This document shows, one piece after another, positions 44,727 through 52,579 of a DNA stretch of 64,000 nt. The position numbers and the translations under genes are program-made. Source of the DNA: Chloroflexota bacterium (lineage in GTDB: Bacteria; Chloroflexota; Anaerolineae; Anaerolineales; Villigracilaceae); assembly GCA_021787595.1 (NCBI GenBank), contig JAJYLQ010000017.1, positions 41,300-105,299 on the forward strand. The letters are read 5' to 3'. How positions within the stretch are numbered: the first letter of the stretch is position 1; the number at the start of each line of letters is the position of its first letter. The notes beneath the pieces are model-generated. The model did not search any database. It worked only from the letters and a program-made list of their open reading frames with translations, and was not told where the DNA came from.

Positions 44727-45754
44727 GTAAAGATCGTCACATTTTGATTACCGGGGGCGCGGGCTACATCGGTTCGCTCCTGACCTCGGAACTGCTGAGG
44801 GCGGATTGTCGCGTTACCGTGGCTGACAGTTTGCTCTTCGGCGGCGAGTCGCTGGTTCCGTTTTTTCATCATCCAAATTTTCATTTTGTAAAAGCCGACG
44901 TGACCGAGCCGCGCGCCATTAAAGATGCAGTGCGATCCGAGCATTCTTCGGGCATCGCGTGGCCCAGGCCGGATGCAATTGTTCACCTGGCCGCCATCGT
45001 GGGATTCCCCGCGTGCCAGGCGGTCGGACGCCAGGTGGCGTGGAAGTACAATGTCGAGGCCACGAAAATGGTTTTCGAGCAGGCGTCCGATTTGGGCGTG
45101 GGACGATTCGTGTTTGCGTCCACGTACAGCAACTATGGCCTGATGGCCGATGGCAAACCGGTGACGGAAGAGTCGCCGCTCAATCCGCAATCGTTGTATG
45201 CCGAGACGAAGATCGCCGCGGAAGAATACTTGCTCGCGCAAAAGGATGCTTCGTGCTCGCCATTGTTGTTCCGCTTCGCGACGCTCTATGGAATTTCCCC
45301 CCGCACGCGCTTCGATTTGATTGTCAATCAATTCGTGCTGGATGCATACACCAAACGCCAGTTATTGATCTACCAGCGCGGATATTCGCGTTCGTTCGTC
45401 CACGTGTGGGACGTGGTGCGCGGCATTCGGATGGGTCTCGATGTGCCGCAGGAAAAGATCCGCGGGCAGGTTTACAACCTCGGCACGGAAAACGGCAATT
45501 ACACCAAGGATCAAATTGTCAATCTTGTGCTGAAGCGCATGCCCGAAACGACGGTGGAATATAAGGATTTGACGTTCGGCGGCGACATGCGCGACATTAC
45601 GGTTTCGTTCGCAAAGATCAAGCGTGAGTTAGGATTTGAAACAACATTGGGTGTTGATGACGGCATCCGTGAGTTGTTGTTCGCAATGAAGACGGGCTTG
45701 ATACGCGATCCTCTGGATCAGCGTTACCGCAATGCGCAATTCATCGTGCAGTAG
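44723..45754 (+). CDS. NAD-dependent epimerase/dehydratase (nucleotide-sugar SDR)
   Basis: A 343-residue extended SDR. ILITGGAGYIGSLLTSELLR binds NAD, VHLAAIVGFPACQ follows, ASTYSNYGLM and SLYAETKIAAEEYL hold the catalytic Ser and YxxxK. Probably a nucleotide-sugar 4-epimerase or dehydratase; the exact substrate cannot be told. The ATG at 44723 overlaps the regulator stop and is preferred to the track start inside the regulator. The stop codon touches a heptad array. Confidence 0.85.
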   Translation: MSKDRHILITGGAGYIGSLLTSELLRADCRVTVADSLLFGGESLVPFFHHPNFHFVKADVTEPRAIKDAVRSEHSSGIAWPRPDAIVHLAAIVGFPACQAVGRQVAWKYNVEATKMVFEQASDLGVGRFVFASTYSNYGLMADGKPVTEESPLNPQSLYAETKIAAEEYLLAQKDASCSPLLFRFATLYGISPRTRFDLIVNQFVLDAYTKRQLLIYQRGYSRSFVHVWDVVRGIRMGLDVPQEKIRGQVYNLGTENGNYTKDQIVNLVLKRMPETTVEYKDLTFGGDMRDITVSFAKIKRELGFETTLGVDDGIRELLFAMKTGLIRDPLDQRYRNAQFIVQ

Positions 45755-45784
45755 GTGGAAGGTTCAAGGTTTAAGGATGAAAAG
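45754..45784. repeat. Heptanucleotide array (GGTTCAA units), left of four-helix-bundle gene 1
   Basis: GGTGGAA GGTTCAA GGTTTAA GGATGAA AAG: four 7-bp units between the epimerase stop and the next ATG. Its reverse complement closely matches the array at 46404-46440 inside the fucose synthase gene, so the two are inverted around the four-helix-bundle gene. Confidence 0.75.
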
Positions 45785-46201
45785 ATGACAAGCGCAAAGC
45801 GTTTTGAAGACCTTGATGTCTGGCAAAGGGCAAAAGATTTAGCCAATCTGATTTACGAATTTTCCTCTGATGGCGAGTTTTCCCGCGATTTTGGATTGCG
45901 CGATCAGATGCGCCGCGCATCAGTATCAGTTATGTCGAATATTGCCGAAGGATTTGAGAGTCAAACTCAGGTTCTGTTTGCCCAATTCCTTGGGCGCGCT
46001 AAAGGTTCAGCAGGCGAAGTGCGCGCGCAGCTTTATATTGCCCGAGATCAAAATTATCTCACTGAAGAGCGATTTAATTCTGCCCTCTCGCTTGCCGAAA
46101 TTTGCAGCAAACAACTGTCTAAGCTCATTCAATATCTTCAAGATCAACCCAATACCCGCCGAGTACGGGAGGATGGAGAATTCTACGATGTCAAACAATA
46201 G
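45785..46201 (+). CDS. Four-helix-bundle protein (S23 / 23S rRNA intervening-sequence family), copy 1
   Basis: A 138-residue helical protein of the S23 family (TIGR02436 type). [20 protein letters not shown] starts helix 1, [21 protein letters not shown] is the family signature, and the last two helices follow. Relatives are encoded in 23S rRNA intervening sequences and include the Avd accessory protein of diversity-generating retroelements; they can bind nucleic acid. No rRNA or reverse transcriptase is here. The ATG at 45785 follows a heptad array; the gene overlaps the fucose synthase start by 14 bases. It interrupts a sugar-nucleotide operon, suggesting insertion. Confidence 0.88.
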   Translation: MTSAKRFEDLDVWQRAKDLANLIYEFSSDGEFSRDFGLRDQMRRASVSVMSNIAEGFESQTQVLFAQFLGRAKGSAGEVRAQLYIARDQNYLTEERFNSALSLAEICSKQLSKLIQYLQDQPNTRRVREDGEFYDVKQ

Positions 46202-47234
46202 TCCTTCAACTTTTTGGAAAGATAAGCATGTGGTTGTTACCGGCGGCGCTGGTTTTTTAGGCTCGTTTGTAATCGAAAAATTGATCCAACGCGGCGCAAC
46301 CGACATTATGATTCCGCATATTGAAAACTATAATCTTATTGACCGGGACGATGTTCGCCGCTTGTTTGCTGATGTCCTTACGCCTTTTGACAAACGTCCA
46401 GCTCATCTTAAACCTTCAACTCTAAACCTTTCACCTGCCAACCACGAAGTTGATCCCAAAAACGTCGTCATCATTCATCTCGCCGCAAATGTCGGCGGGA
46501 TTGGCGCCAACCGCGAGCACCCGGCGGAATTTTTCTACGACAACCTGATGATGGGCGTGGAATTGATGCACCAGGCGTATAAAAATGGCGTCGGCAAATT
46601 CGTGGCGATTGGAACGGTGTGCGCTTATCCAAAGTTCACGCCGGTGCCGTTCAGGGAAGAAGATTTGTGGATCGGTTATCCCGAAGAGACGAACGCGCCC
46701 TATGGTCTCGCCAAGAAAATGATGCTGGTGCAGGCGCAGGCCTATCGCCAGCAATATGGATTTAATGCCATCTTCCTGCTGCCCGTGAATCTTTATGGCC
46801 CGCGCGATAATTTCAACTTGCAGACCTCGCATGTGATTCCCGCGTTGATTCGCAAGGCCATCGAGGCCAAGGAGCGCGGCGATAGAGAATTGGCCGTGTG
46901 GGGCGATGGCTCACCGACGCGCGAATTTTTATATGTCGAAGATGCTGCGGACGGAATCGTCAGCGCCGCGGAAAAATATAACGGCTCCGAGCCGGTCAAC
47001 CTTGGTTCGGGCTATGAGATTTCGATCAAAAATCTGGCTGAGATGATCGTCCGTCAGACGGGATTTGGCGGAAAGCTCGTCTGGCAGACCGACAAACCCA
47101 ACGGCCAGCCGCGCCGGGGCCTGGATGTGACGCGGGCGAAGGAATATTTCGGCTGGAGCGCGCAAGTCCCGTTCGAAGAAGGGATGCGCCGCACCATCGA
47201 ATGGTTCGAGGAAAACCGAAACAAAATCCGTTAG
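46188..47234 (+). CDS. fcl: GDP-L-fucose synthase with heptad-encoded insertion
   Basis: Bifunctional epimerase/reductase of the GMER type, which completes GDP-L-fucose from the Gmd product. [20 protein letters not shown] binds [25 protein letters not shown] is diagnostic, [13 protein letters not shown] and [14 protein letters not shown] hold Ser and YxxxK. Between strands 3 and 4, about residues 63-90, an extra stretch with [12 protein letters not shown] is encoded by a heptad array and is absent from typical family members. ATG 46188 is preferred: GGAG sits nine bases upstream. 348 residues. Confidence 0.88.
   Translation: MSNNSPSTFWKDKHVVVTGGAGFLGSFVIEKLIQRGATDIMIPHIENYNLIDRDDVRRLFADVLTPFDKRPAHLKPSTLNLSPANHEVDPKNVVIIHLAANVGGIGANREHPAEFFYDNLMMGVELMHQAYKNGVGKFVAIGTVCAYPKFTPVPFREEDLWIGYPEETNAPYGLAKKMMLVQAQAYRQQYGFNAIFLLPVNLYGPRDNFNLQTSHVIPALIRKAIEAKERGDRELAVWGDGSPTREFLYVEDAADGIVSAAEKYNGSEPVNLGSGYEISIKNLAEMIVRQTGFGGKLVWQTDKPNGQPRRGLDVTRAKEYFGWSAQVPFEEGMRRTIEWFEENRNKIR
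46404..46440. repeat. Heptanucleotide array translated inside fcl
   Basis: CATCTTA AACCTTC AACTCTA AACCTTT CACCTGC: 7-bp units in inverted orientation relative to 45754-45784 (shared word CTTAAACCTT, allowing one gap). It is read in frame as part of an apparent insertion in the fucose synthase. Confidence 0.65.
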
Positions 47235-47240
47235 AACATT

Positions 47241-47310
47241 TGCAAGTTAGCAGGTTTGAACGTTCAAATGTCGCCACGGCGCCACAGCGACGCTTTCCAA
47301 CTTGCCAACA
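47241..47310. repeat. Heptad-type array with palindrome TTTGAACGTTCAAA
   Basis: The spacer between fcl and wzm holds 7-bp spaced words GCAAGTT AGCAGGT TTGAACG TTCAAAT, a perfect 14-bp palindrome TTTGAACGTTCAAA (47255-47268) and the inverse word AACTTGC near 47305. It resembles the array at 57301-57356. Confidence 0.6.
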
Positions 47311-47320
47311 TAGAAACAAA

Positions 47321-48163
47321 ATGACTGAAATCACAAAACATCAACCGGAAACCATTTATATCAAACCGTCGAGCGGACTGGCCGCGCTCAATCTGCGCGA
47401 CTTGTGGATCTATCGCGAGCTGGTCTTCTTCATGATCTGGCGCGATATCAAAGTCCGTTATAAACAAACCCTGCTCGGCGCGGCCTGGGCCGTCATCCAG
47501 CCTGTGCTTACGATGCTGGTTTTCAATTTTGTTTTTGGCACAGTCGCCAAAGTTCCGACCGAGGGCATTCCGTATCCGATTTTTTCATATACCGCATTGC
47601 TGCCGTGGGGGCTCTTCACCGCCGCGCTCAACACGGCCAGCCGTTCGCTGACCTCCAACACGAACATGGTGACGAAGATTTATTTTCCGCGGCTGGTCCT
47701 GCCGCTGGCATCCGTGCTTGGCGGATTGGTGGATTTCGCCATCGCGTTTGTGATCCTGATCGTGATGATGATCTATTACAAAGTCACGCCGACCGCTGCC
47801 ATCTGGACTTTGCCGCTGTTCCTGATCCTGACGATTGTCACGGCGCTGGGGGTTGCGCTGTGGCTTTCGGCGATCAACGTTCAATATCGTGACGTGAACT
47901 ATGTGCTTCCATTCCTGACGCAGTTCTGGCTGTTCCTCACGCCAGTGGCTTATTCGGCCAAAGTCATCTCGGCAAAGTGGCAGATCGTTTATTCGCTGAA
48001 TCCGATGGCTGGAGTGGTGAACGGATTCCGCTGGGCGCTGCTTGGAACGAACACCGGTCCAAATTTGAACATGGCCGTTTCGATTGCCATTTCCCTGACC
48101 TTCCTCATCAGCGGATTATTCTATTTCCGTTCCATGGAACGGACTTTTGCGGATACCATCTAA
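47321..48163 (+). CDS. Polysaccharide ABC exporter permease (Wzm-type)
   Basis: A 280-residue ABC-2 permease with six helices. RELVFFMIWRDIKVRYKQTLLGAAW near residue 30 is the hallmark amphipathic segment of O-antigen/teichoic-acid exporters; SLTSNTNMVTKIYFPRLVLPL near 105 is the coupling region. It works with the ATPase at 48620 to export a finished lipid-linked glycan. The true start is the ATG at 47321. It is separated from its ATPase gene by a four-helix-bundle gene with flanking arrays, which is unusual. Confidence 0.92.
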   Translation: MTEITKHQPETIYIKPSSGLAALNLRDLWIYRELVFFMIWRDIKVRYKQTLLGAAWAVIQPVLTMLVFNFVFGTVAKVPTEGIPYPIFSYTALLPWGLFTAALNTASRSLTSNTNMVTKIYFPRLVLPLASVLGGLVDFAIAFVILIVMMIYYKVTPTAAIWTLPLFLILTIVTALGVALWLSAINVQYRDVNYVLPFLTQFWLFLTPVAYSAKVISAKWQIVYSLNPMAGVVNGFRWALLGTNTGPNLNMAVSIAISLTFLISGLFYFRSMERTFADTI

Positions 48164-48193
48164 CGTGTCAGGTTTCAGGTGTCACGTGTCAAG
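48164..48193. repeat. Heptanucleotide array (GGTGTCA units), left of four-helix-bundle gene 2
   Basis: CGTGTCA GGTTTCA GGTGTCA CGTGTCA AG starts directly after the wzm stop codon. Its last 16 bases (GGTGTCACGTGTCAAG) are identical to 53597-53612. It is inverted relative to the array at 48587-48619. Confidence 0.8.
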
Positions 48194-48209
48194 AATAAAA
48201 GGAGAATTC

Positions 48210-48587
48210 ATGGCTCTGATTGAACGTTTTGAAGATATACAGGCATGGCAGGAAGCGCGGAAATTGGTTAAGATGATTTACATTCTTACGAACAAAGATC
48301 ATTTTGCGAAAGACTATGGCATGAAAGATCAAATTAGACGCGCATCGGTTTCTGTAATGGCAAATATTGCCGAGGGTTTTGACTGCGACTCGAAAGTCGA
48401 GTTTGCGCGCTTTCTTGGAATCGCGAGGAGATCCGCTGTAGAAGTCCAATCTCTTCTTTACGCGGCGGTGGACACGAATTACATCAGTCAAAATGAATTT
48501 GATCTGTATTATGAACAAGCGCGTAAAGCCAAAGCACTTGCCGGCGGCTTTCAACGTTCGTTGGCAAAACGAACTTCCAGCAGTTAA
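48210..48587 (+). CDS. Four-helix-bundle protein (S23 family), copy 2
   Basis: A 125-residue homologue of the protein at 45785: RFEDIQAWQEARKLVKMIYI at the start and [21 protein letters not shown] as the signature. GGAG five bases upstream supports the ATG at 48210. Its stop codon touches the right-hand heptad array. The gene and its two inverted arrays form a compact cassette of about 455 bp between wzm and wzt. Nucleic-acid binding is known or suspected for relatives; here the role is unknown. Confidence 0.88.
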   Translation: MALIERFEDIQAWQEARKLVKMIYILTNKDHFAKDYGMKDQIRRASVSVMANIAEGFDCDSKVEFARFLGIARRSAVEVQSLLYAAVDTNYISQNEFDLYYEQARKAKALAGGFQRSLAKRTSSS

Positions 48588-48619
48588 CCTGACACCTGGT
48601 ACTTGACACCTGATACCTT
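48587..48619. repeat. Heptanucleotide array (ACCTGAC units), right of four-helix-bundle gene 2
   Basis: ACCTGAC ACCTGGT ACTTGAC ACCTGAT ACCTT, the inverted counterpart of 48164-48193. It overlaps the last base of the four-helix-bundle stop codon and reaches the wzt ATG, which lacks an ordinary ribosome binding site. Confidence 0.8.
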
Positions 48620-49912
48620 ATGACTACCGCCGTTCGTGTTGACCATCTTAGCAAACGCTACAAAATCGGCGCCGCGCAGACCAAGTTCCGCTATGGAATG
48701 TTCCGCGACGTTCTGGTTGACGTGGCAATGACGCCAGTTCGCATTGTGCGATCCATACAGGGCAAAAACATGCGCGGCACCGGTGCGACTTCGTTCATCT
48801 GGGCGCTGGATGATGTTTCGTTCGATGTCGAAGAAGGCAGGGTGCTTGGCATCGTTGGACGCAATGGCGCGGGCAAAAGCACTTTGCTCAAAGTGTTGTC
48901 GCGTGTCACCGAACCAACGAAAGGAACGGTCACGGTTCGCGGACGCGTCGGCTCGCTTCTCGAAGTCGGGACCGGTTTTCATCCCGAATTGACCGGACGC
49001 GAAAATATCTATCTCAACGGCGCGATCCTCGGCATGAAGCGCACCGAGATCGATCGCAAGTTCGATGAGATCGTGGATTTCTCCGAAGTCAGCCAGTTCA
49101 TTGATACGCCGGTCAAGCGTTATTCGTCCGGCATGTATTTGCGTCTGGCATTCGCGGTTGCCGCGCATCTCGAACCGGAAATCCTCGTGGTGGATGAAGT
49201 TCTCGCGGTGGGCGATGCGGAATTCCAAAAGAAGTGTCTCGGCAAAATGGGCGATGTCGCGCAGCAGGGACGAACGGTTTTATTTGTCAGTCACAATATG
49301 TCGGCCATCCTGCGATTGACTCAGGAAGCCATTGTTCTTAAAAAAGGTCAGCTTATCAAACGCGCTCCTTCGCAGGAAGCGGTTGATTTTTATTTGGCGT
49401 CCGGCCAGGCGGAGACCGGCGAGCGGATTTGGGAAGCCGATGAAATCCCCGCGAGCGCCGCGCCGTTCAAACCGGTCGCGCTGCGACTCAAAGATCAACG
49501 CGGCAAGATCGTGGACACCGTCCGCTCGACCGAGCCGGTCACGTTGGAATGGGAATATCAACTTGATATGCCGATCACGGGTCTGCGCGTCGGCATGTAT
49601 CTCAGCACGATGCGCGGCGAATACGTTTTCACCGCCTTCGATACGGATGATGCGAAACACTTCGAGCAATTCAGCGCGCGTAAAGCGGGTCGTTATATCA
49701 GCCGCTGTGTGGTCCCCGCTGATTTTTTTAATGAGGGCCGCTATTCGCTCGGCGTGAACGCCAGTTCGTTTGGCGTCCGCCGTTATTTCATGGATGAGAA
49801 CGCGCTGTCGTTCAACGTGGACATTTCCGGCGCGCCCGGCACGCATTGGCCTGAGATGCGTCAGGGACCTGTCCGCCCGCGGCTGGAATGGAAGATCGAA
49901 AAGGTTGATTAA
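48620..49912 (+). CDS. Polysaccharide ABC exporter ATPase (Wzt-type) with C-terminal glycan-binding domain
   Basis: A 430-residue ATPase. LGIVGRNGAGKSTLLKVLSR is Walker A, KRYSSGMYLRLAFAVAAHLE the signature, and EILVVDEVLAVGDAEFQKK Walker B and D-loop. The insertion before the Walker A (TGATSFIWALDDVSF) is typical of Wzt/TagH proteins. Residues 270-425 form a beta-sandwich like the Wzt C-terminal domain, which recognises the modified end of the glycan. This implies a terminal modification such as methylation, and the next gene contains a methyltransferase domain. Confidence 0.93.
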   Translation: MTTAVRVDHLSKRYKIGAAQTKFRYGMFRDVLVDVAMTPVRIVRSIQGKNMRGTGATSFIWALDDVSFDVEEGRVLGIVGRNGAGKSTLLKVLSRVTEPTKGTVTVRGRVGSLLEVGTGFHPELTGRENIYLNGAILGMKRTEIDRKFDEIVDFSEVSQFIDTPVKRYSSGMYLRLAFAVAAHLEPEILVVDEVLAVGDAEFQKKCLGKMGDVAQQGRTVLFVSHNMSAILRLTQEAIVLKKGQLIKRAPSQEAVDFYLASGQAETGERIWEADEIPASAAPFKPVALRLKDQRGKIVDTVRSTEPVTLEWEYQLDMPITGLRVGMYLSTMRGEYVFTAFDTDDAKHFEQFSARKAGRYISRCVVPADFFNEGRYSLGVNASSFGVRRYFMDENALSFNVDISGAPGTHWPEMRQGPVRPRLEWKIEKVD

Positions 49913-49917
49913 TTTTT

Positions 49918-49966
49918 CCCTCACCCTCAATCCCTCTCCCAGCGGGAGAGGGGCAAGGGGTGAGGG
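49918..49966. repeat. CCCTCACCC...GGGTGAGGG palindromic repeat
   Basis: CCCTCACCCTCAATCCCTCT and AGAGGGGCAAGGGGTGAGGG form a long imperfect hairpin between wzt and the fusion gene. The G-rich arm lies a few bases before the ATG at 49975 and may supply the ribosome binding site. A second copy is translated inside that gene. Confidence 0.75.
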
Positions 49967-49974
49967 ATGACTTC

Positions 49975-52470
49975 ATGAACAAAACTTCCCTCCGCAACTT
50001 CCTGGGTGAAATTCCGTTGGCTGCCGAATTGGATTGGACGCTTCGGCACGCTTCGCGGAATCGCGCCCGCAAAGATCATTACAACCTGGAACGCCTGCAA
50101 AAGTCGTTGCCCGCCGCGCGACTCGTAGCCGAGCGTTTTGCGCGCGAGGCACAACCCGGCAAAAAGATTCTCTTCTTTGCCACGCTTCATTATTGGATCG
50201 AACAGTCGGCGTACATTTCGCTTTTGCTCGCGGGCCTCGGACACAACGTCACGCTGATGACGCTGCCTTACTCCGAATGGCACAAGCGCATGGACAAATT
50301 CACGCAGCGCCAGCGGATTCTGCACACGCGCGATGCGCTTGCCGCGATGGATCCATTGGTCGAACACGTTTCTCTCCTCGACCTGAAACCGGCGTCCGTT
50401 TTACCGGCTCAACTCAGCGCTGACGTCGAAGAGGTCAGCCTGTGGGACGCGCAATACACGTTGATGCGCGAAGAAGTGGACATGAATAATCCATCGGATC
50501 GCGCGGTTTATGACCTGCGGATGGAACGCAATACATTCGCGGCGCGCACTGCCCTCGATTGGATGCAAGCCAACAAACCTGAAGTTGTCCTCGTGCCAAA
50601 CGGTTTGATTTTGGAAATGGGAATCGTTTTTCGCGTGGCTCGTTATCTTGGCATCCCAGCCATGACGTTTGAATTCAACGACCAGCGCGAACAAATCTGG
50701 CTGGCTCAAAATTCGTCCATCATGCGCATGGACACGGATTATCTCGTCGAAGCGCGCTGCCATCTGCCGATGACCGATGCCATGTACGAACGCCTGGCTG
50801 ATCTCGAAAACGCGCGGCGCGGCGCAAAAGTGTGGGGCAAATCCAAACGATTGTGGCAATATGTTTCCTCACAGGGCGCGGAGGAGACGCGCGCGCTGCT
50901 CGGCCTCGACAATCGCCCGGTGGTGATGCTCGCGGCAAATGTGTTGGGCGACAGCCTCACGCTGGGACGAAACGCCTTCGCCGAGTCGATGACCGAATGG
51001 TTGACGCGCACGATTCAATTTTTTGCAAGCTACCCCGAAGCTCGCGCTGAGCGAAGCCGGAGCGTCCAGTTTGTGATTCGAGTTCATCCGGGTGAGACGA
51101 TTGTTCCGAAAGCGCGGTCCATGGCGCAGGTCGCGCGTGAAGCATTGCCGAGTCTGCCCGAACATATTCACGTCATCGGTGCAACGGACAAGATCAACAC
51201 GTATGATTTGATCGAGATTGCCGATCTGGGTTTGGCGTACACGACGACGGTTGGCCTCGAGACAGCGATGAATGGCCGCCCGGTCATTCTTTGCGGTCAG
51301 ACGCATTATCGCGGCCGCGGCTTTACGATGGACCCGAATTCGTGGGACGAATATTTTGCCGCGCTCGAAAATGTCTTGAGCGATTTGCCCGCGCATCGTT
51401 TGAACGATGAGCAAATTGCCAAAGCCTGGAATTATGCCTATCGTTATTTCTTCGAATACCCGCGCCCGTTCCCGTGGCGTCTGATGAATTTTTGGGACGA
51501 CCTCGCGGTGTGGCCGCTCGACAAAGCGCTGGGCCCTGAAGGACTTGCCGCGTTCGGCGAGACGTACAAGTTCTTGGTTGGTGAGCCGTTTGCGTGGCCC
51601 TCACCCCTGCACCCCTCTCCCAATTTTGGGAGAGGGGATGGGGGTGAGGGGAAAAACACCAAACAGCAAGTGCGCGAATTTTATGACCAGATCGGCTGGT
51701 CACAAGTCGGCGAGGGACTTTATCAAAACGCCCGCTATGAAGACTTGCGCCCCGTTTCGCGCGACTACATCCACAAATGCCATTTGCGCGTTAACCGTTA
51801 CATCGCTTTGCGCGGGGACTTTTTGCTCGATGCTGGTTCAGGCCCAGTGCAATGGCCTGAATATCTGACGTATTCCGAGGGCTACCGCTTCCGCGTCTGC
51901 GCCGACATTTCGATCACGGCCTTGAAAGAGGCCCGTCAAAAAATTGGCGGACGTGGTTTATACGTTGTTGCCGATATTGCCAACCTGCCGTTCGAGCCCA
52001 ACGCATTCGATGGGATCGTTTCACTGCACGCCATTCATCATTTGCCGTTGAGCGAACATAAGCGCGCGTATGTTGAATTGAACCGTGTCTTGAAGCCGCA
52101 GCGGACGGCAGTTGTCATCAACGGCTGGCATAATCCCTTGCTGATGTGCGCAGCTGAACCATTGATTCGATTCGGGCGCTTGCTCACCGGTCGTTCAGCA
52201 AAGCGAAAGAAAGATTGGGCCGCTGAAGAAGATCAGGCGGGGACCTTTGTTGAAAAGATGACGCCGCGCTGGTTGAAGAATGAACTCAAAGGCGGAGTCC
52301 AATTTAAGATTTATCCGTGGCGCAGTCTCAGTCCGCGTTTTATGCGCTGGTTTGTGCGTCCGCAATTGGGCGGCAAGGCGTTTCTGCATTTCGTCTTTTG
52401 GCTGGAGGAACGCTTCCCGCGTTTCTTCGGCGAGAATGGACAGTATCCGTTGATCGTGATTCGGAAATAA
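49975..52470 (+). CDS. Fusion of capsule-synthesis-type GT-B domain and SAM methyltransferase
   Basis: An 831-residue two-domain protein. Residues 1-535 resemble capsule polysaccharide synthesis/GT-B proteins: KILFFATLHYWIEQSAYISL, FVIRVHPGETIVPKA and GLETAMNGRPVILCGQTHYRG. Residues 565-831 are a class I methyltransferase (FLLDAGSGPVQWPEYLTYSE, VADIANLPFEPNAFDGIVSL). The linker, about 542-560, reads PSPLHPSPNFGRGDGGEG and is encoded by the same palindromic repeat that precedes the gene. It may build and methyl-cap the exported chain, which would fit the Wzt glycan-binding domain. Start ATG 49975; GTG 49960 lies in the repeat. Confidence 0.8.
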   Translation: MNKTSLRNFLGEIPLAAELDWTLRHASRNRARKDHYNLERLQKSLPAARLVAERFAREAQPGKKILFFATLHYWIEQSAYISLLLAGLGHNVTLMTLPYSEWHKRMDKFTQRQRILHTRDALAAMDPLVEHVSLLDLKPASVLPAQLSADVEEVSLWDAQYTLMREEVDMNNPSDRAVYDLRMERNTFAARTALDWMQANKPEVVLVPNGLILEMGIVFRVARYLGIPAMTFEFNDQREQIWLAQNSSIMRMDTDYLVEARCHLPMTDAMYERLADLENARRGAKVWGKSKRLWQYVSSQGAEETRALLGLDNRPVVMLAANVLGDSLTLGRNAFAESMTEWLTRTIQFFASYPEARAERSRSVQFVIRVHPGETIVPKARSMAQVAREALPSLPEHIHVIGATDKINTYDLIEIADLGLAYTTTVGLETAMNGRPVILCGQTHYRGRGFTMDPNSWDEYFAALENVLSDLPAHRLNDEQIAKAWNYAYRYFFEYPRPFPWRLMNFWDDLAVWPLDKALGPEGLAAFGETYKFLVGEPFAWPSPLHPSPNFGRGDGGEGKNTKQQVREFYDQIGWSQVGEGLYQNARYEDLRPVSRDYIHKCHLRVNRYIALRGDFLLDAGSGPVQWPEYLTYSEGYRFRVCADISITALKEARQKIGGRGLYVVADIANLPFEPNAFDGIVSLHAIHHLPLSEHKRAYVELNRVLKPQRTAVVINGWHNPLLMCAAEPLIRFGRLLTGRSAKRKKDWAAEEDQAGTFVEKMTPRWLKNELKGGVQFKIYPWRSLSPRFMRWFVRPQLGGKAFLHFVFWLEERFPRFFGENGQYPLIVIRK
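51598..51651. repeat. CCCTCACCCC...GGGGTGAGGGG palindromic repeat translated as interdomain linker
   Basis: CCCTCACCCCTGCACCCCTC runs into ccaattttgggagagggg and then gggggtgagggg. It is the fullest copy of the family. It is in frame and joins the GT-B-like and methyltransferase halves. Confidence 0.8.
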
Positions 52471-52475
52471 ATCGA

Positions 52476-52566
52476 ATGTCATTGCGAGTGGCGCCTCGCG
52501 CCACGAAGCAATCTCATGTTAGAGGAGATTGCTTCGTCGAGAAAAACCCTCTCCTCGCAATGACAT
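52476..52566. repeat. TGTCATTGCGAG-type palindromic repeat
   Basis: It runs from atgtcattgcgagtggcgcc to cctcgcaatgacat with inner gaagcaatctc/gagattgcttc. It fills the spacer before the pseB-like gene and is the same family as 30025-30109. Confidence 0.8.
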
Positions 52567-52579
52567 GCAAGGAGTTATG

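Noticed and set aside
45785-48587. Diversity-generating retroelement, because S23-type proteins include Avd
   Set aside because: No reverse transcriptase, template repeat or variable repeat is visible in the window.
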